A DNA stretch of 64,000 nucleotides from NCBI GenBank assembly GCA_028023455.1, contig JAQFVV010006427.1:806001-870000 (forward strand), given 5' to 3'. This document shows, piece by piece, positions 48,761 to 59,452 of the stretch (position 1 is its first letter; each line of letters starts with the position of its first letter). A program made the translations under genes and the position numbers. The stretch comes from Epiperipatus broadwayi (Eukaryota; Onychophora; Udeonychophora; Euonychophora; Peripatidae). Under the pieces are notes generated by a model, which did not search any database, was not told the origin of the DNA, and saw only the letters and a program-made list of their open reading frames with translations.

Positions 48761-48898
48761 TTTTCAGTTCATTTATGAAAATGTTAAAAGCAGTTTATTG
48801 ATCAATAGTTTATTTACAAGTTATTCTAATAAAGTTCATCCTTCATTTCAAATGAAGGCTCATTTTGATTTATCTTGGGTAAATAATTCAAAGAGTAA

Positions 48899-49260
48899 AT
48901 GTGCATTTATATGCATAAGTTTCATTATTTTCTTCACATAAAATCAATATTCAGGTAAGCATTTATAATCCATATAGTATTTCATTTTTTTTTTTTAATT
49001 TATCAAATCAGGTAATGTAAACAATTCAGGGTTTGTGGACTATTCATAATCCAGTCAAGTATCAATGTGCATTTATATGCATAAGTTTCTTCACATAAAA
49101 TCAATATGCAGGTAAGCATTTATAATCCATATAGTATTTCGTTATTTTTTTAATTTGTCAAATCAAGTAATGTAAACAATTCTGGATTGTGGACTATTCA
49201 GAATCCAGTCAAGTATCAATGTGCATTTATATGCATAAGTTTCATTATTTTATTTATATA
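48899..49260. repeat. Tandem repeat, unit about 150-170 bp
   Basis: 'tgtgcatttatatgcataag' starts copies near 48899, 49068 and 49219. Each contains 'gtaagcatttataatccata' and 'atccagtcaagtatcaatg'. This is a different sequence from the array just to its left. Confidence 0.85.
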
Positions 49261-49539
49261 CCATCGAGATGCATGTAAGCATTTGTAATTTTTTATTTAG
49301 TTATTCTAATACTATTATTTGGTCTGCCACAGATGTATGGTTTCTACCTATAAATTGATCAGCAGTTGCATTTATTTATTAGCCAGTTAGAGTTATATGT
49401 AATAGCTCAGTATTTCTGACTCTTCTAGGTATACTTATTTGTATATCAGTAATATAAATCATTATAAGTATTCATTTTTAGTTTATTTATCTAGATGCTT
49501 CTGCATATAAGAAGTTAATCATTTATGATTTGCCTCATT

Positions 49540-49800
49540 AAAAATGCCTTTTGATTATGGAGATTTTTAGTATTTATAATTTATCATTAATAAAACATAT
49601 TTTCACATAATTCATTTTAAGAAAGATGTTTGTTTTGTCTTTTATTTTTATAAATATGTATAGGTATTGAATAAAATGCCTTTTGATTATTGACATTGAA
49701 GACATCTGGCATTTACAATTTATTATTAATAAAATGTATTTTTACATAGCTAGTTTTTATTCATAATTTTTTTTTCTTTTCTAAGAAAGACATTTTGTTT
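49540..49800. repeat. Tandem repeat, unit about 130 bp, two copies
   Basis: 'aaaatgccttttgattat' occurs near 49541 and 49674, each followed by a 'catttacaattta.tattaa'-like block and a 'taagaaagat.ttgttttgtc'-like block. Confidence 0.7.
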
Positions 49801-50013
49801 GTCTTTTATAAACACATATAAATATTGAGTATTCTATAAAATTGTTACCTTCATTTTTTTATCCAGTCTGTTCCATCAAAAAGGAGTCGTTTTATTTAAG
49901 CTGAATGGCATTATTTACTTTCATGATGATTACCCAGGCCGTTTAGCCTTTCAACATTATGATTTCTTTATTAATGTTTTCTTTTTTCATCATTAACAGT
50001 GGTTCTTTAACTG

Positions 50014-50100
50014 CTCTTAAAATCTTTCCAAAAAAAATCTCTTTAAAATCTTTTTTAAAATCTACTTTAAAAATCTTCTTTAAAATCTACTTTAAAAATG
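50014..50100. repeat. Short tandem repeat of tttaaaatct(t/a)c type
   Basis: About five imperfect copies of a ~17-bp unit containing 'tttaaaatct', including two alternating variants (ctac and cttc). It lies just downstream, on the minus strand, of a TATA-like site. Confidence 0.75.
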
Positions 50101-50121
50101 TGCTCTGAACTTCCAACCCAA

Positions 50122-50130
50122 CTATTTATA
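50122..50130 (-). promoter_or_regulatory. TATA-like box reading leftward
   Basis: The minus strand reads TATAAATAG inside a segment (about 50100-50340) that is GC-richer than its surroundings. The tandem arrays at 48.2-50.1 kb would be downstream of it. The pattern fits a U3/R boundary of a solo LTR or the promoter of a repeat-containing transcript. No LTR ends could be fixed. Confidence 0.3.
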
Positions 50131-51313
50131 TTCTGCTCCCTGGATTGAGTAAACAGCATTTCCCACTGTATCTGATTTGTTATACAGCTCTCATTTAAGC
50201 CCGAGTGCTTTTCTCTTCTTAAGGATTGGACAATACTTCTCTCAGGACAGTTAATGAATCATAAGGATAAGCCATGTTTTCCAATTTGATAAGACTGCCT
50301 CAAGTGATTATCACACTTTACATGACAACATCGTTCCAAAAATTAAAAATGTAATATTTTAATAAATGCCAGCTTTTTTTATATCGTGATTTAAAATTAT
50401 AAAATCAATAATGATTTTCTTTCTTAGATTGACAAATCTTAATAAAGAAAGATTTGTACTTTTTTAATTGCAGATTTAAATGTATTTGTTGTCTTTTTTC
50501 TTTTTAATTTGACCAAATTATATTTCTTTTTTTTTTTTCATTGCTGTCAATTTTCATGATTCCTTTGTTTCTTTAATTTTTTAGTTTTCCTTAACCATTA
50601 TTAAGTCTTTTCTTTTTAATGACAAATCATGCTAGTCTTTTTAAATGGGGGGGGGTCTTTTGAATATATACGTGGAACAGTATATCTGTTTCAATATATA
50701 TATATATGTTTTTTCGAATGAGCATATGCTTGTTTTGAACTAAATATTTACAATAATATTAATCAAAAAATGGGCATTTCACAGCAGGTAGTTATTCAGT
50801 AATGTTTATAATTAGAGTCCTTGGATACCTTATTACAATTCAGAATTTCATATTAACATCCACTCTTCTTAATAAATTAATCACATAAGAAATTTTACGA
50901 ATCATGAATTATTTTTCATAGTAATATTTATATCCTAGTAATTTATCTCAATCCAATAAAATATCTTTATATAAATGCATAATCAGCAGCTTTATCAATC
51001 CACTGCAGGATGAAGGTCTCTCCAAGTTCAATCCATCTTTTCCTATCTTTATCTTCTCTTCTCCACATCACCCCTGCAACTTTCTTATTTGATCCATACA
51101 TCTCACATGTGGTCTCTTTCTGGCTTTTTTACAATCTCTTGGAATCCAGTTCAAAATTTCAATTGTCCATCTATTATCATCTCTTCTAGCAATATGTCCA
51201 GCCCAACTCCACTTCAGTCTTTTAATTTTTTCAATGAGATCAGAAACACCTGTTTGTTCTTTTACTCATACATTGCATTTTTGATCTCTTCTTGTTACTC
51301 CCAACATGCATCT

Positions 51314-52099
51314 CTACATACTTATTTGAGTGGTCTGAAGTCTCAGTATTGCTGTTCTATTAAGTGTCCAAGTCTCAGATCCATAAGTAAGAACTGGTAA
51401 AACACATTTGTTAAAAACCTTCCTTTTCAAACACATAGGCATATTTCCTTTTAGTATCAAGTTATTTTTACCAAAAGCACTCCAACCAAGTTTAATTCTA
51501 TGAATAATTTCATCCATTATATTTCCATCTGTAATAATAATCTGACCAAGGTATTTGTAACTGTTAACTTTCTCTAACTCATCATAATCAATCTTTATTT
51601 TTATATTTTGAGAAAATCTATTAAACATTACTTTAGTCTTTTTAACATTTATCTTTAGTCCTACTTTCCTACTTTCATCTGATAACTCCTGCAATATTTC
51701 CTGTAGCTCTAAAGCATTATTTGCAAAAACAACTACATCATCTGCAAAATCTAAATGACTTAAATAATCTCTATTTACTGTCACACCTTTAGCTTCCCAT
51801 TTTAATCCACAAACTATTTCTTGCAGCACTGCTGTAAAAAGTTTTGAAGATATGGAGTCACCCTGTCTTACACCCTTTTCAATGTTGATTTTCCTACTAT
51901 CATTATGTAATCTAATTATTTCTGTTTCATTTTTATAAATATTCTTTAAAATATAACAATATTCTGGATCTATACCTTGATAATTCAATGCTTTAATCAC
52001 TGAAGAAATATTTATAGAATCAAATGCCTTTTCATAATCTACAAATCCTAAGCATAATGGCAACTCATATTCATTTGTTCTTTCTACAACTTCTCTCAA
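51314..52099 (-). pseudogene. RTE reverse-transcriptase core, copy B
   Basis: 261 codons covering the palm and thumb of an RTE-clade reverse transcriptase, which copies element RNA into DNA at the nicked target. Motif A is 'YEKAFDSI' (about residues 23-30), motif B 'GVRQGDSIS' (about 76-84), and the catalytic motif C 'FADDVVVF' (about 117-124), all intact. Then comes 'GLKINVKKTKVMF', and 'VLTYGSETWTLNR' near the end. The frame opens downstream of the RT fingers and breaks before the C-terminal region (51000-51314, where 'RLKWSWAGHIARRD'-type sequence continues in another frame). It is a fragment of a ~1000-residue ORF2. Confidence 0.9.
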
Positions 52100-53082
52100 T
52101 ACCTGGATATGATCTATTGTACTAAAACCACTTTTAAATGCAGCTTGTTCACTTGGTTGGTGGAAATCCAGTGTTTTCTGTAGATGAGTTGTAATTATCT
52201 TAGTAAAATTTGTGTATAAAACTGATAAAAGACTGATAGGTCTGTAATTTCTAATATCTTCCTTATCACCTTTTTTAAATATTAATATTAATACTGCATT
52301 CTTCCAATCATCTGGTACATCTTTATCATTTAGACACTTGGTATATAAATTTGCAAAAAAATTCTATTTCTTCACCTGCTTCTTTTGAAATGTCAATTAT
52401 AATTCCATCATTACCTGGAGTCTTCCCCTTCTTCATAAATTTAGTTGCATGTCTCACTTCCTCATTCAAAATTCTGGGCAATTCAGAAGATATAATAAGT
52501 ATAGAAGGCACTTGTTCTTTATTACTATATAATTTTTGATAGAAGTCTTCTACACATTTCATGATGTCATCTCTCTTTTTAGTAATAATGCCATCTTTTT
52601 TTCTTATTGCAGATATAAATTTCCTACCAATACCATAATGTTGTTTTACACTCTTTAGACTTTTATTTTCTTCTACAGCTTTCCTTGCTAGTTCACAATT
52701 ATACTTACTTATATCATTTTCAACTCTTTTCCACATCATTTTACAAAATTCAAGATACTCAATCTTTTTTAATGCATCATTATTGTATATCCTCATATTT
52801 CTTCTTTTCTTCATAAATTCTCTAGTCTCAGTAGAAATTTTATTTGGTCAATTGCTGCTTTTTTCTACCAGCTAACTTTGTTGCAGTTTTTCAAAATGTA
52901 TCAGTTATTTTTCTATTAATGTCATGCAAATCTAAATCATCTTCGAAATCTACTAATACATGAAACCAATTTGTAAGTTCTAATTTAAATTTATTAGAAT
53001 GTTTCTGAAAATTAGGAATATCAACTGTAAACATTGCTTTTCTTAATAATTTTTGTCTCTCTAGTTTTGCATTAACATGCAT
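52100..53082 (-). pseudogene. RTE linker and RT fingers, copy B
   Basis: Pieces in different frames. 52326-52814 encodes the region between endonuclease and RT ('...VKQHYGIGRKFISAIRKKDG' to 'FMKKGKTPGNDGIIIDISKE'), the latter being the 'mk.gKaPG.DgI' block at the start of the RT. 52891-53082 encodes the segment after the endonuclease ('ERQKLLRKAMFTVDIPNFQK'). 52100-52326 continues the RT fingers in a third frame. At least three frameshifts separate the pieces. Confidence 0.8.
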
Positions 53083-53094
53083 CTTACATCTTAC

Positions 53095-53791
53095 TTATCG
53101 ATGATCATTTCCTGTGTTAAATTTATTAAGAACATTACAATCTTCAAATATGTATTTTATGTTAGTCAAAATATAATCCAATTCTGCTGTATCTTCATTT
53201 GGATGCTTCCATGTCCTTTTCTTTTTAACATTTTTCTCAAAAAAAGAATTCATAATATAAAGTTTTTCTTTTTCTGCAAATTCCACAAGTCTATGTCCTC
53301 TCTCATTTCTATTACCATAACCAAAATTACCTACAGCATTTTCATCTTTCATTTGTTTACCAATTCTAGCATTAAAGTCTCCCATAACAGTTTTAAAATG
53401 TTGTTTATTCTGATCAAAAGCCTTTTGTACATTCATATAAAAATATTCTATAACTTCATCACTATGAGAACTTGTTGGGGCATAAACCTGAATTATCTAC
53501 ATTTGATATCTGCTATTAAGTTGTAAAACTAATCTTTCCACTTTGTCTGATACACCATCAATTTCCACAATGTTATTCTTCCATTTTTTATTTATAATGA
53601 ATCCTACTCTAGTTGTATTTCCAATATTTGTGCCTTTATATTAGAATATATGTCCACTCTTTAAATCAATTGTTTCTTCATTTTTTCTTCTAACTTCACA
53701 AAGTCCAATAATGTCCCATTTAATATAAGACAATTCTTCTTCTAACTCTTGCAATCTTCCTTCACTTGAAAGTGATTTGCAGTTGTAAGTA
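53095..53791 (-). pseudogene. RTE endonuclease, copy B, broken
   Basis: Apurinic-type endonuclease in two open pieces. 53641-53791 starts at GTYNCKSLSSEG and has 'DIIGLCEVRRK' (catalytic Glu). 53095-53436 has 'MGDFNARIG' (Asp/Asn pair), 'ELDYIL' and a final 'GNDH' where copy A has 'GSDH'. The intervening ~200 bases carry frame breaks. An ATG codon with hydrophobic codons upstream (to 53862) is host flank, not part of the enzyme. Confidence 0.85.
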
Positions 53792-54105
53792 CCTTTAATG
53801 AGAACTAATGAAAAGATATCTATTAATAATAATACAGCACATATGATTAACAAGAAATACATTTAAAATAAGAAATTAAATTAATAGATATGGAATAATT
53901 TATAATTTAAATATACATGAAGCATTTCAGATTAATTTTCAAAAGATCAATATCTAGCATCAAAATTATTTTAAATTTTTAAATTTTATTCCTTTTGCTA
54001 TGCATTGTAATTTTTTTTCTAAAAAAAATAAAATTATTTTCTTTTACTTTATTTAAACTGAATACATGAATGAATTTATTTACATACATATATATATATA
54101 TATAT

Positions 54106-54126
54106 CATCATCATCATCATCATTAT
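54106..54126 (-). repeat. RTE 3' microsatellite tail
   Basis: On the minus strand the element ends with repeated ATG/GAT triplets instead of poly-A. Short tandem-repeat tails are a hallmark of the RTE clade. Confidence 0.8.
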
Positions 54127-54512
54127 CAACCATTATCAATCCACTGAAGGAGGAAGGTCTCTCGAAGTTTAATCCATCTTCTGCGATCTTCAGCTTCTCT
54201 TCTCCACATCACCCCTGCACACTTTCTTATTTCATCCATCAATCTCACATGTGGTCTCTTTCTGGGTCTTTTACAATCTCTTGGAATCCAGTTTAAAATT
54301 TCAATTGTCCATCTATTATCATCTCTTCTAGCAATATGTCCAGCCCAACTCCACTTCAATCTTTTAATTGTTTCAATGAGGTCACTAACACCCGTTTGTT
54401 CTCTTAGCCATACATTGCGTTTTCGATCCCTTCTTGTTACTCCCAACATACATCTCTCCAAACTTCTTTGAGTGGTCTGAAGTCTCTGTATTGCTCTTCT
54501 ATTAAGTGTCAA
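54126..54512 (-). pseudogene. RTE ORF C-terminal region, copy A
   Basis: 128 codons after the RT: 'LNRRAIQRLQTTQRSLERCM', 'LGVTRRDRKRNVWLREQTGV', 'RLKWSWAGHIARRDDNRW', and a basic Arg-rich stretch that is the conserved C-terminal part of RTE ORF2 proteins. The frame stays open to the normal stop just before the tail. It is out of frame with the upstream RT piece (one-base loss near 54510). Confidence 0.85.
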
Positions 54513-55689
54513 GTCTCAGATCCATAAGTAAGAACTGGTAAAACACATTTGTTAAAAACCTTCCTTTTCAAACACATAGACATATTTCCTTTTAGTATCA
54601 AGTTATTTTTAGCAAAAGCACTCCAACCAAGTTTAATTCTATGATTAATTTCTTCCATTATGTTTCCATCTGTATTAATAATCTGACCAAGGTATTTGTA
54701 ACTGTTAACTTCTTCTAATTCATCATAATCAATCTTTATTTTCATATTTTGAGCAAATAGATTAAACATTACTTTAGTCTTTTTAACATTTATCTTTAGT
54801 CCTACTTTCCTACTTTCATCTGATAATTCCTGAAACATATCCTGAAGCTCTGAAGCATTATTTGAAAAAACAACTACATCATCTGAGAAATCTAAATGAC
54901 TTAAATAATGTCCATTTACTTTCACTCCATTAGTTTCCCATTTTAATCCACAAAATACTTTTTGCAGCACTGCTGTAAAAAGTTTTGGAGATATGGAGTC
55001 ACCTTAATGTTGACTTTCCCAGTATCATTATGTAATCTAATTGTTGGTGTTGCATTTTTATAAATATTCTTCAAAATATGACAATATCCTGGATCTATAC
55101 CTTGATGATCCAATGCTTTAATCACTGAAGAAATGTTTATAGAATCAAATGCCTTTTCATAATCTACAAATCCAAAACATAATGACAACTCATATTCATT
55201 TGACCTTTCTATAACTTCTCTCAACACCTGGATATGATCTACTGTACGAAAACCACTTTTAAATCCAGCTTGTTCTCTTGGTTGGTGGAAATCCAATGTT
55301 CTCTGCAGACGAGTTGTAATTATCTTGGTAACAATTTTATATAAAACTGATAAAAGGCTGATAGGTCTGTAATTTCTAATATCTTCTTTATCACCTTTTT
55401 TAAATATTAATATTATTACTGCATTCTTCCAATCATGCGGTACATCTTTATCATTTAGACATTTGGTATATAACTTTGCTAAATTTTTTTCTATTTCTTC
55501 ACCTGCTTCTTTTAATATATCAATTATAATTCCATCATTACCTGGAGCCTTTCCCTTCTTCATACATTTAATTGCGTGTCTCACTTCTTCATTTAAAATT
55601 CTGGGCAATTTGGAAGATGTAATAGATATAGGAGGTACTTGTTCTTTATTACTATATAATTCTTGATAAAAATCTTCTACCAATTTCAT
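54509..55689 (-). pseudogene. RTE reverse transcriptase, copy A, catalytic deletion
   Basis: Two frames. 54943-55689 carries the fingers and palm start: 'MKKGKAPGNDGIIIDILKEA', 'IFKKGDKEDIRNYRPISL', 'QAGFKSGFRTVDHIQVLR', 'YEKAFDSI'. 54509-54970 carries 'FSDDVVVF' and the thumb. Compared with copy B, a deletion of about 17 bases near 55002 removes most of the GVRQG motif and shifts the frame, and the conserved FADD is FSDD. The enzyme cannot be functional. Confidence 0.9.
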
Positions 55690-56116
55690 GATGTCATCTC
55701 TGTTTTTAGTAACATTTCCATCTTTTTTTCTTATTGCAGATATAAATTTCCTACCAATACCAAAATGTTGTTTTACATTCTTAAGACTTTTATTTTCTTC
55801 TACAGCTTGCCTTGCTAGTTCACAATTATACTTTCTTATATCATTTTCAACTCTTTTTCACACCATTTTACAAAATTCGAGATATTCAATTCTTTTTAAT
55901 GCATCATTTTTGTATATTTTCATATTCCTTCTTTTCTTCATAAATTCTCTAGTCTCAGTAGAAATTTTATTGGTCAATTGCTGCTTTTTTTTTACCAGCT
56001 ATCTTTGTTGCAGTTTTTAAAAGTGTATCAGTTATTTTCATATTAATTTCATTCAAATCTGAATTATGCTCAAAATCTACTAATACTTGAAACCGATTTC
56101 TAAGTTCTAATTTAAA
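55690..56116 (-). pseudogene. RTE inter-domain linker, copy A
   Basis: Sequence collinear with the copy B linker (lysine-rich region between endonuclease and RT) but without a long minus-strand frame. The plus-strand open frame at 55688-56020 is a shadow. Confidence 0.7.
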
Positions 56117-56968
56117 TTAATTAGAATGTTTCTGAAGATTAGGAATATCAACTGTAAATATTGTTTTTCTTAATAATTTCTGTCTCTCTAGTTTCACATT
56201 AACACATATCTTACACCTTACTACTCGATGATCACTTCCTGTGTTAAATTTATTAAGAATATTACAATCTTGAAATATGTATTTCCAATTAGTCAAAATA
56301 TAATCCAATTCTGCTGTACCTTCATTTGGATGCTTCCATGTCCATTTCCTTTTAACATTTTTCTCAAAAAAAGAATTCATAATATAAAGTTTTTCTTTTT
56401 CTGCAAACTCCACAAGTCTATGTCCTCCCTCATTTTTATTACCATAACCAAAATTACCTACAGCACTTTCATCTTTCATTTGTTTACCAATTCTAGCATT
56501 AAAGTCTCCCATAACGATTTTAAAATGTTGTTTACTCTGATCAAAAGCCTTTTGTACATCCATATAAAAATCTTCTACTACTTCATCACTATGAGAACTT
56601 GTTGGGGCGTAAACCTGAATTATCTGCATTTGATATCTGCTATTAAGTTGTATAACTAATCTTGCCACTCTGTCTGATACACCATCAATCTCCACAATAT
56701 TGTTCTTCCACTTTTTATTTATAATGAATCCTACTCCACTTGTATTTCCAATATTTGTGCCTTTATAATAGAGTATATGTCCACTTTTTAAATCAATTGT
56801 CTCTTCACCTGTTCTTCTAACTTCACAAAGTCCAATAATGTCCCATTTAATATAAGAGAGTTCTTCTTCTAATTCTTGCAATCTTCCTTCACTTGAAAGT
56901 GATCTGCAGTTGTAAGTACCTAAATAAAAAGTCGTCATCAAATGGCACCCTCCACCTTCGGCCACCAA
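56117..56968 (-). pseudogene. RTE apurinic-type endonuclease domain, copy A
   Basis: 283 codons with a complete endonuclease/exonuclease/phosphatase-fold domain, the enzyme that nicks the target DNA to prime reverse transcription. Motifs: 'GTYNCRSLSSEG' (N), 'DIIGLCEVRR' (E), 'IIQVYAPTS', 'VMGDFNARIG' (D and N), 'TAELDYILTN', 'GSDHRVV' (D and H). All the catalytic residues of the fold are present. The start 'MVAEGGGCHLMTTFYL' is plausible as the native ORF start, since the 5' UTR follows directly. The frame ends at a TAA after 'NLQKHSN'; copy B has a sense codon there, so this is a nonsense mutation and not the true end. The domain alone could still fold. Confidence 0.9.
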
Positions 56969-57362
56969 CCGCTGCCTTGGTTGGTGACTTTACAGCCTCC
57001 TGGGAATAAGGGCCATGCTTTATTTTTGTCTGTCATAATTGTATATATGTATTGGAAAAATATTTATCATTTACACAAACATTCATTCTGCCTTATCAGG
57101 CACTGAGAAGAAAGACCATGGTGTTTCTTGATCTTAAACTCAGAGGTAAAAATCCAATAAACTCACCACGCTGGCTAATGCATGTTGGTGAGCAGCCCAT
57201 CCATGTTTGTATACTATATGAATAATCACATAGTAATAACAGCTGCAATGACAAGAACGTATGGAGTGGATATTAGGAATTTGCCCTGCTCGGTTCCTTT
57301 AAGGCCTCTAAGAGAAATCAAAGGGTCTCCTTTCAGTTAATAGCAAACTCCTTTCTTTTTGC
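56969..57362 (-). other. RTE 5' UTR, copy A
   Basis: About 390 bases upstream of the ORF start, also present as a free fragment at 33754-34125. It contains a perfect 7-bp hairpin, CTCACCA (57162-57168) with TGGTGAG (57186-57192), of which the 33.9-kb copy keeps all but one pair. Internal promoters are expected in RTE 5' UTRs, but I cannot identify one. Confidence 0.75.
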
Positions 57363-57389
57363 CATATATATATATATATATATAAGTGT

Positions 57390-58865
57390 AATAATGCTCA
57401 CGTTGCAATTCTTTAATGTCTATATAAGTATATTAGACCTTTATTATTAAAAGGAAGTTGACTTGACAACAGTTTGAAAGTTTTGATTGTCATTGATATT
57501 GGGAGTGTCTAAGTGTTGACTAGTTTTAATGATATATATATATACAGACAAAAAGTTAGTAACAGAAAGAGAGAATATCATATAAAATTAATGCTTCTAG
57601 CTACACAAAAATAAAATAAATGATTGTATTACAAATTTCTAAAAAATATTTATCTGTGTGCATATACGTTAATTTTATGCATGTACTTCAATGAAAATAT
57701 TTAGTATTAACCCAAAATATTAAATCCAATATTAATAATCATTATGCAATATAAGTATTTAAAAAGATATTTTTCTTTTAACTGAAATAATGGTACATTT
57801 AACAAAATACTGACTTTATTCAAGTTTTCCTATTATTTTCACAACCAGCCCAATAGAACACTTGCTTTAGGCTCCACACCTGAAAATTTTATATTTGTAA
57901 TTATCAAATGAATTAGATGAAATATTACATATTTGAATATATTTTTTAAAAAATACATTTTGCATTTATTAATTTTTTAAATTTCATAATTAATGACAAA
58001 TATAAAGCATGCACATTATTTATTATAATAGAAATTAATTTGGTTTGTTATTTATTATAAAATATGACATATATTATTTTATATTTTTTTAGAAATAAGT
58101 CAAAACCAAAAATGTTACCATTTAAGTTTGTTTGAGTTTTCATAGAATGTAAAAACAAAAATAAATATTAATTCTCATCAATAATTTTTTTATTTTAAAT
58201 TAATATGTTGCAAAATAGTTTTGTATTCATTAGTTTGCTAACAAAGTATTTTTTTACTGTATCTGAGATGAACAATTGTCGCTTTTGTTTTTGTAAAAAA
58301 TTAAGTTTTCTCTTCTATATTTGTAAAACACTCTATTGGATAACATGTAAATGTATGATACTTTAAATAGCACTTAAAATAAAATTGATGAGAAAATAGT
58401 TATTTCATATTTAAACATTTTAATAACTGGCATGCAATTTGCATTTTAAAAGCACATATCAATTTCATATGCCCTACCACTTTTTTAAATATAAAAGAAA
58501 TTATTTGTACTATGTATGTATATGAGATGTCATTTAAATAATAACTCAATTTCTGTGTGTCTAACTTATTTGATATTTTTTTACAATTTTTATTTTGTAG
58601 AAAAAACGTTTTAAAAAATATATATAATTGTTTTTATTAAAAAGAAATTGTAAGAGTTGGAAATTTTAAAAGAAATTGACACATACATTCAAGTAAGTAT
58701 AAAAATTAATTACTGTGTTTTTTAATATTAATTTACATTATAGTAAAATATAAAAAAAAATTTCAAAAATTATTTGTTATATAATTAAAAGTTAGTCAGC
58801 ATATAAATATATGTTTGGATGAAATTTATAAATATATATTTGTGTAAAATGTATAAATATATATA
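57390..58865. other. AT-rich spacer, no feature seen
   Basis: (AT)n runs near 57530-57545 and 58857-58868. No gene or repeat family supported. Confidence 0.45.
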
Positions 58866-59305
58866 TATTGTAACGAGCACAGATGTCGTTACATTGTTTT
58901 TTATTATTAAACATAAAGTTAAAATAAAAAGTTTGCATTTAAAAACTTCTTTTTTTTTTTGTTAGACATAAAAATTGAAAATCTTAAACTTGTATATATA
59001 TATATAAAATCGTGCAGATAAAAAATTATTAAAATAAAACTTAATTAAAGAAAAAGTATTTTAAAACTAAATTTTAAAAAGATTTGGAGATAAAATTATA
59101 TCTTTAAATTTATCTTTAATATATCTTTGGATTTGGAAAACAGGTTAATTAATGTTATGGAAATGATTATTTTAATTAGTCCAAGTGAATAAGTCCTTGG
59201 GCATTTAAATGTATAAACAACGGTCAGATAGGAAAACAATAGAAACTTTTAGCAAATAAAAAGAAATCCCTATGGAATCGGACCTCAGTGAAAAGGTCAC
59301 CATCA

Positions 59306-59313
59306 TGACGTAA
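59306..59313 (+). promoter_or_regulatory. CRE-like site TGACGTAA
   Basis: Lies 24 bases upstream of the TATA box and is conserved in the 3' LTR (near 62214). Just before it, GACCT (59281-59285) and AGGTC (59294-59298) form an everted pair 8 bases apart that resembles nuclear-receptor half-sites. These are candidate U3 enhancer sites. Confidence 0.4.
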
Positions 59314-59337
59314 TGTTGAGTTAATCCACAAAATTAT

Positions 59338-59346
59338 TATAAAAGG
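59338..59346 (+). promoter_or_regulatory. TATA box in 5' LTR
   Basis: TATAAAAGG, a consensus TATA box, identical in the 3' LTR at 62245-62253. Transcription would start around 59370, which places the U3/R boundary there and the stem-loop within R or early U5. Confidence 0.65.
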
Positions 59347-59417
59347 AAAGGTTTGAAAATAAAAGAGTTAGTTAGTTATTACAATGTGACTATATGTGTT
59401 AGTGCGGAGTTGAAGGA

Positions 59418-59452
59418 GAAGGGATTGAAAAGACGCACTCTTCAATCCCTTC
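59418..59452 (+). other. Perfect 12-bp stem-loop in LTR leader
   Basis: GAAGGGATTGAA (59418-59429), 11-base loop, TTCAATCCCTTC (59441-59452). It lies about 75 bases downstream of the TATA box and would form in the 5' leader of the RNA. In the 3' LTR the stem (62319-62330 with 62342-62353) is identical while the loop has changed (gacgc to gatgc). Confidence 0.8.

Larger units (their letters stand above)
50994..53791 (-). mobile_element. RTE retrotransposon copy B, 5'-truncated
   Basis: Minus-strand RTE copy, close to copy A to its right. It begins (3' end) at about 50994 and ends at 53791, where similarity to copy A stops exactly at the start of the endonuclease domain (the GTYNC codons). It has no 5' UTR and no simple-repeat tail. 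Its endonuclease and RT frames are broken in several places, but the RT catalytic motifs are intact. Copies A and B are in the same orientation, about 300 bp apart. Confidence 0.9.
54106..57362 (-). mobile_element. Full-length RTE retrotransposon copy A
   Basis: About 3257 bp on the minus strand, the normal size for an RTE element: a ~390-base 5' UTR, a single long ORF (endonuclease then RT), a very short 3' UTR and a (ATG)n-type tail. It sits in an (AT)n microsatellite. catatat...at repeats at 54087-54105 and 57363-57384 flank both ends, which looks like a 19-22-bp target-site duplication, although the simple sequence makes the exact length uncertain. The ORF is broken by a stop after the endonuclease, a 17-18-bp deletion in the RT and further frameshifts. 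The element has all its ends but is dead. Confidence 0.9.

Noticed and set aside
53641-53862. Open frame joining a hydrophobic N-terminal segment to the RTE endonuclease start (looks like a signal peptide fusion)
   Set aside because: The extra N-terminal codons are host flank upstream of the 5' truncation point of RTE-B. The endonuclease is broken by a stop soon after, so the fusion is accidental.
56228-56659. 143-codon plus-strand frame
   Set aside because: Antisense shadow of the RTE endonuclease. An equivalent antisense frame (53077-53526) occurs over copy B for the same reason.
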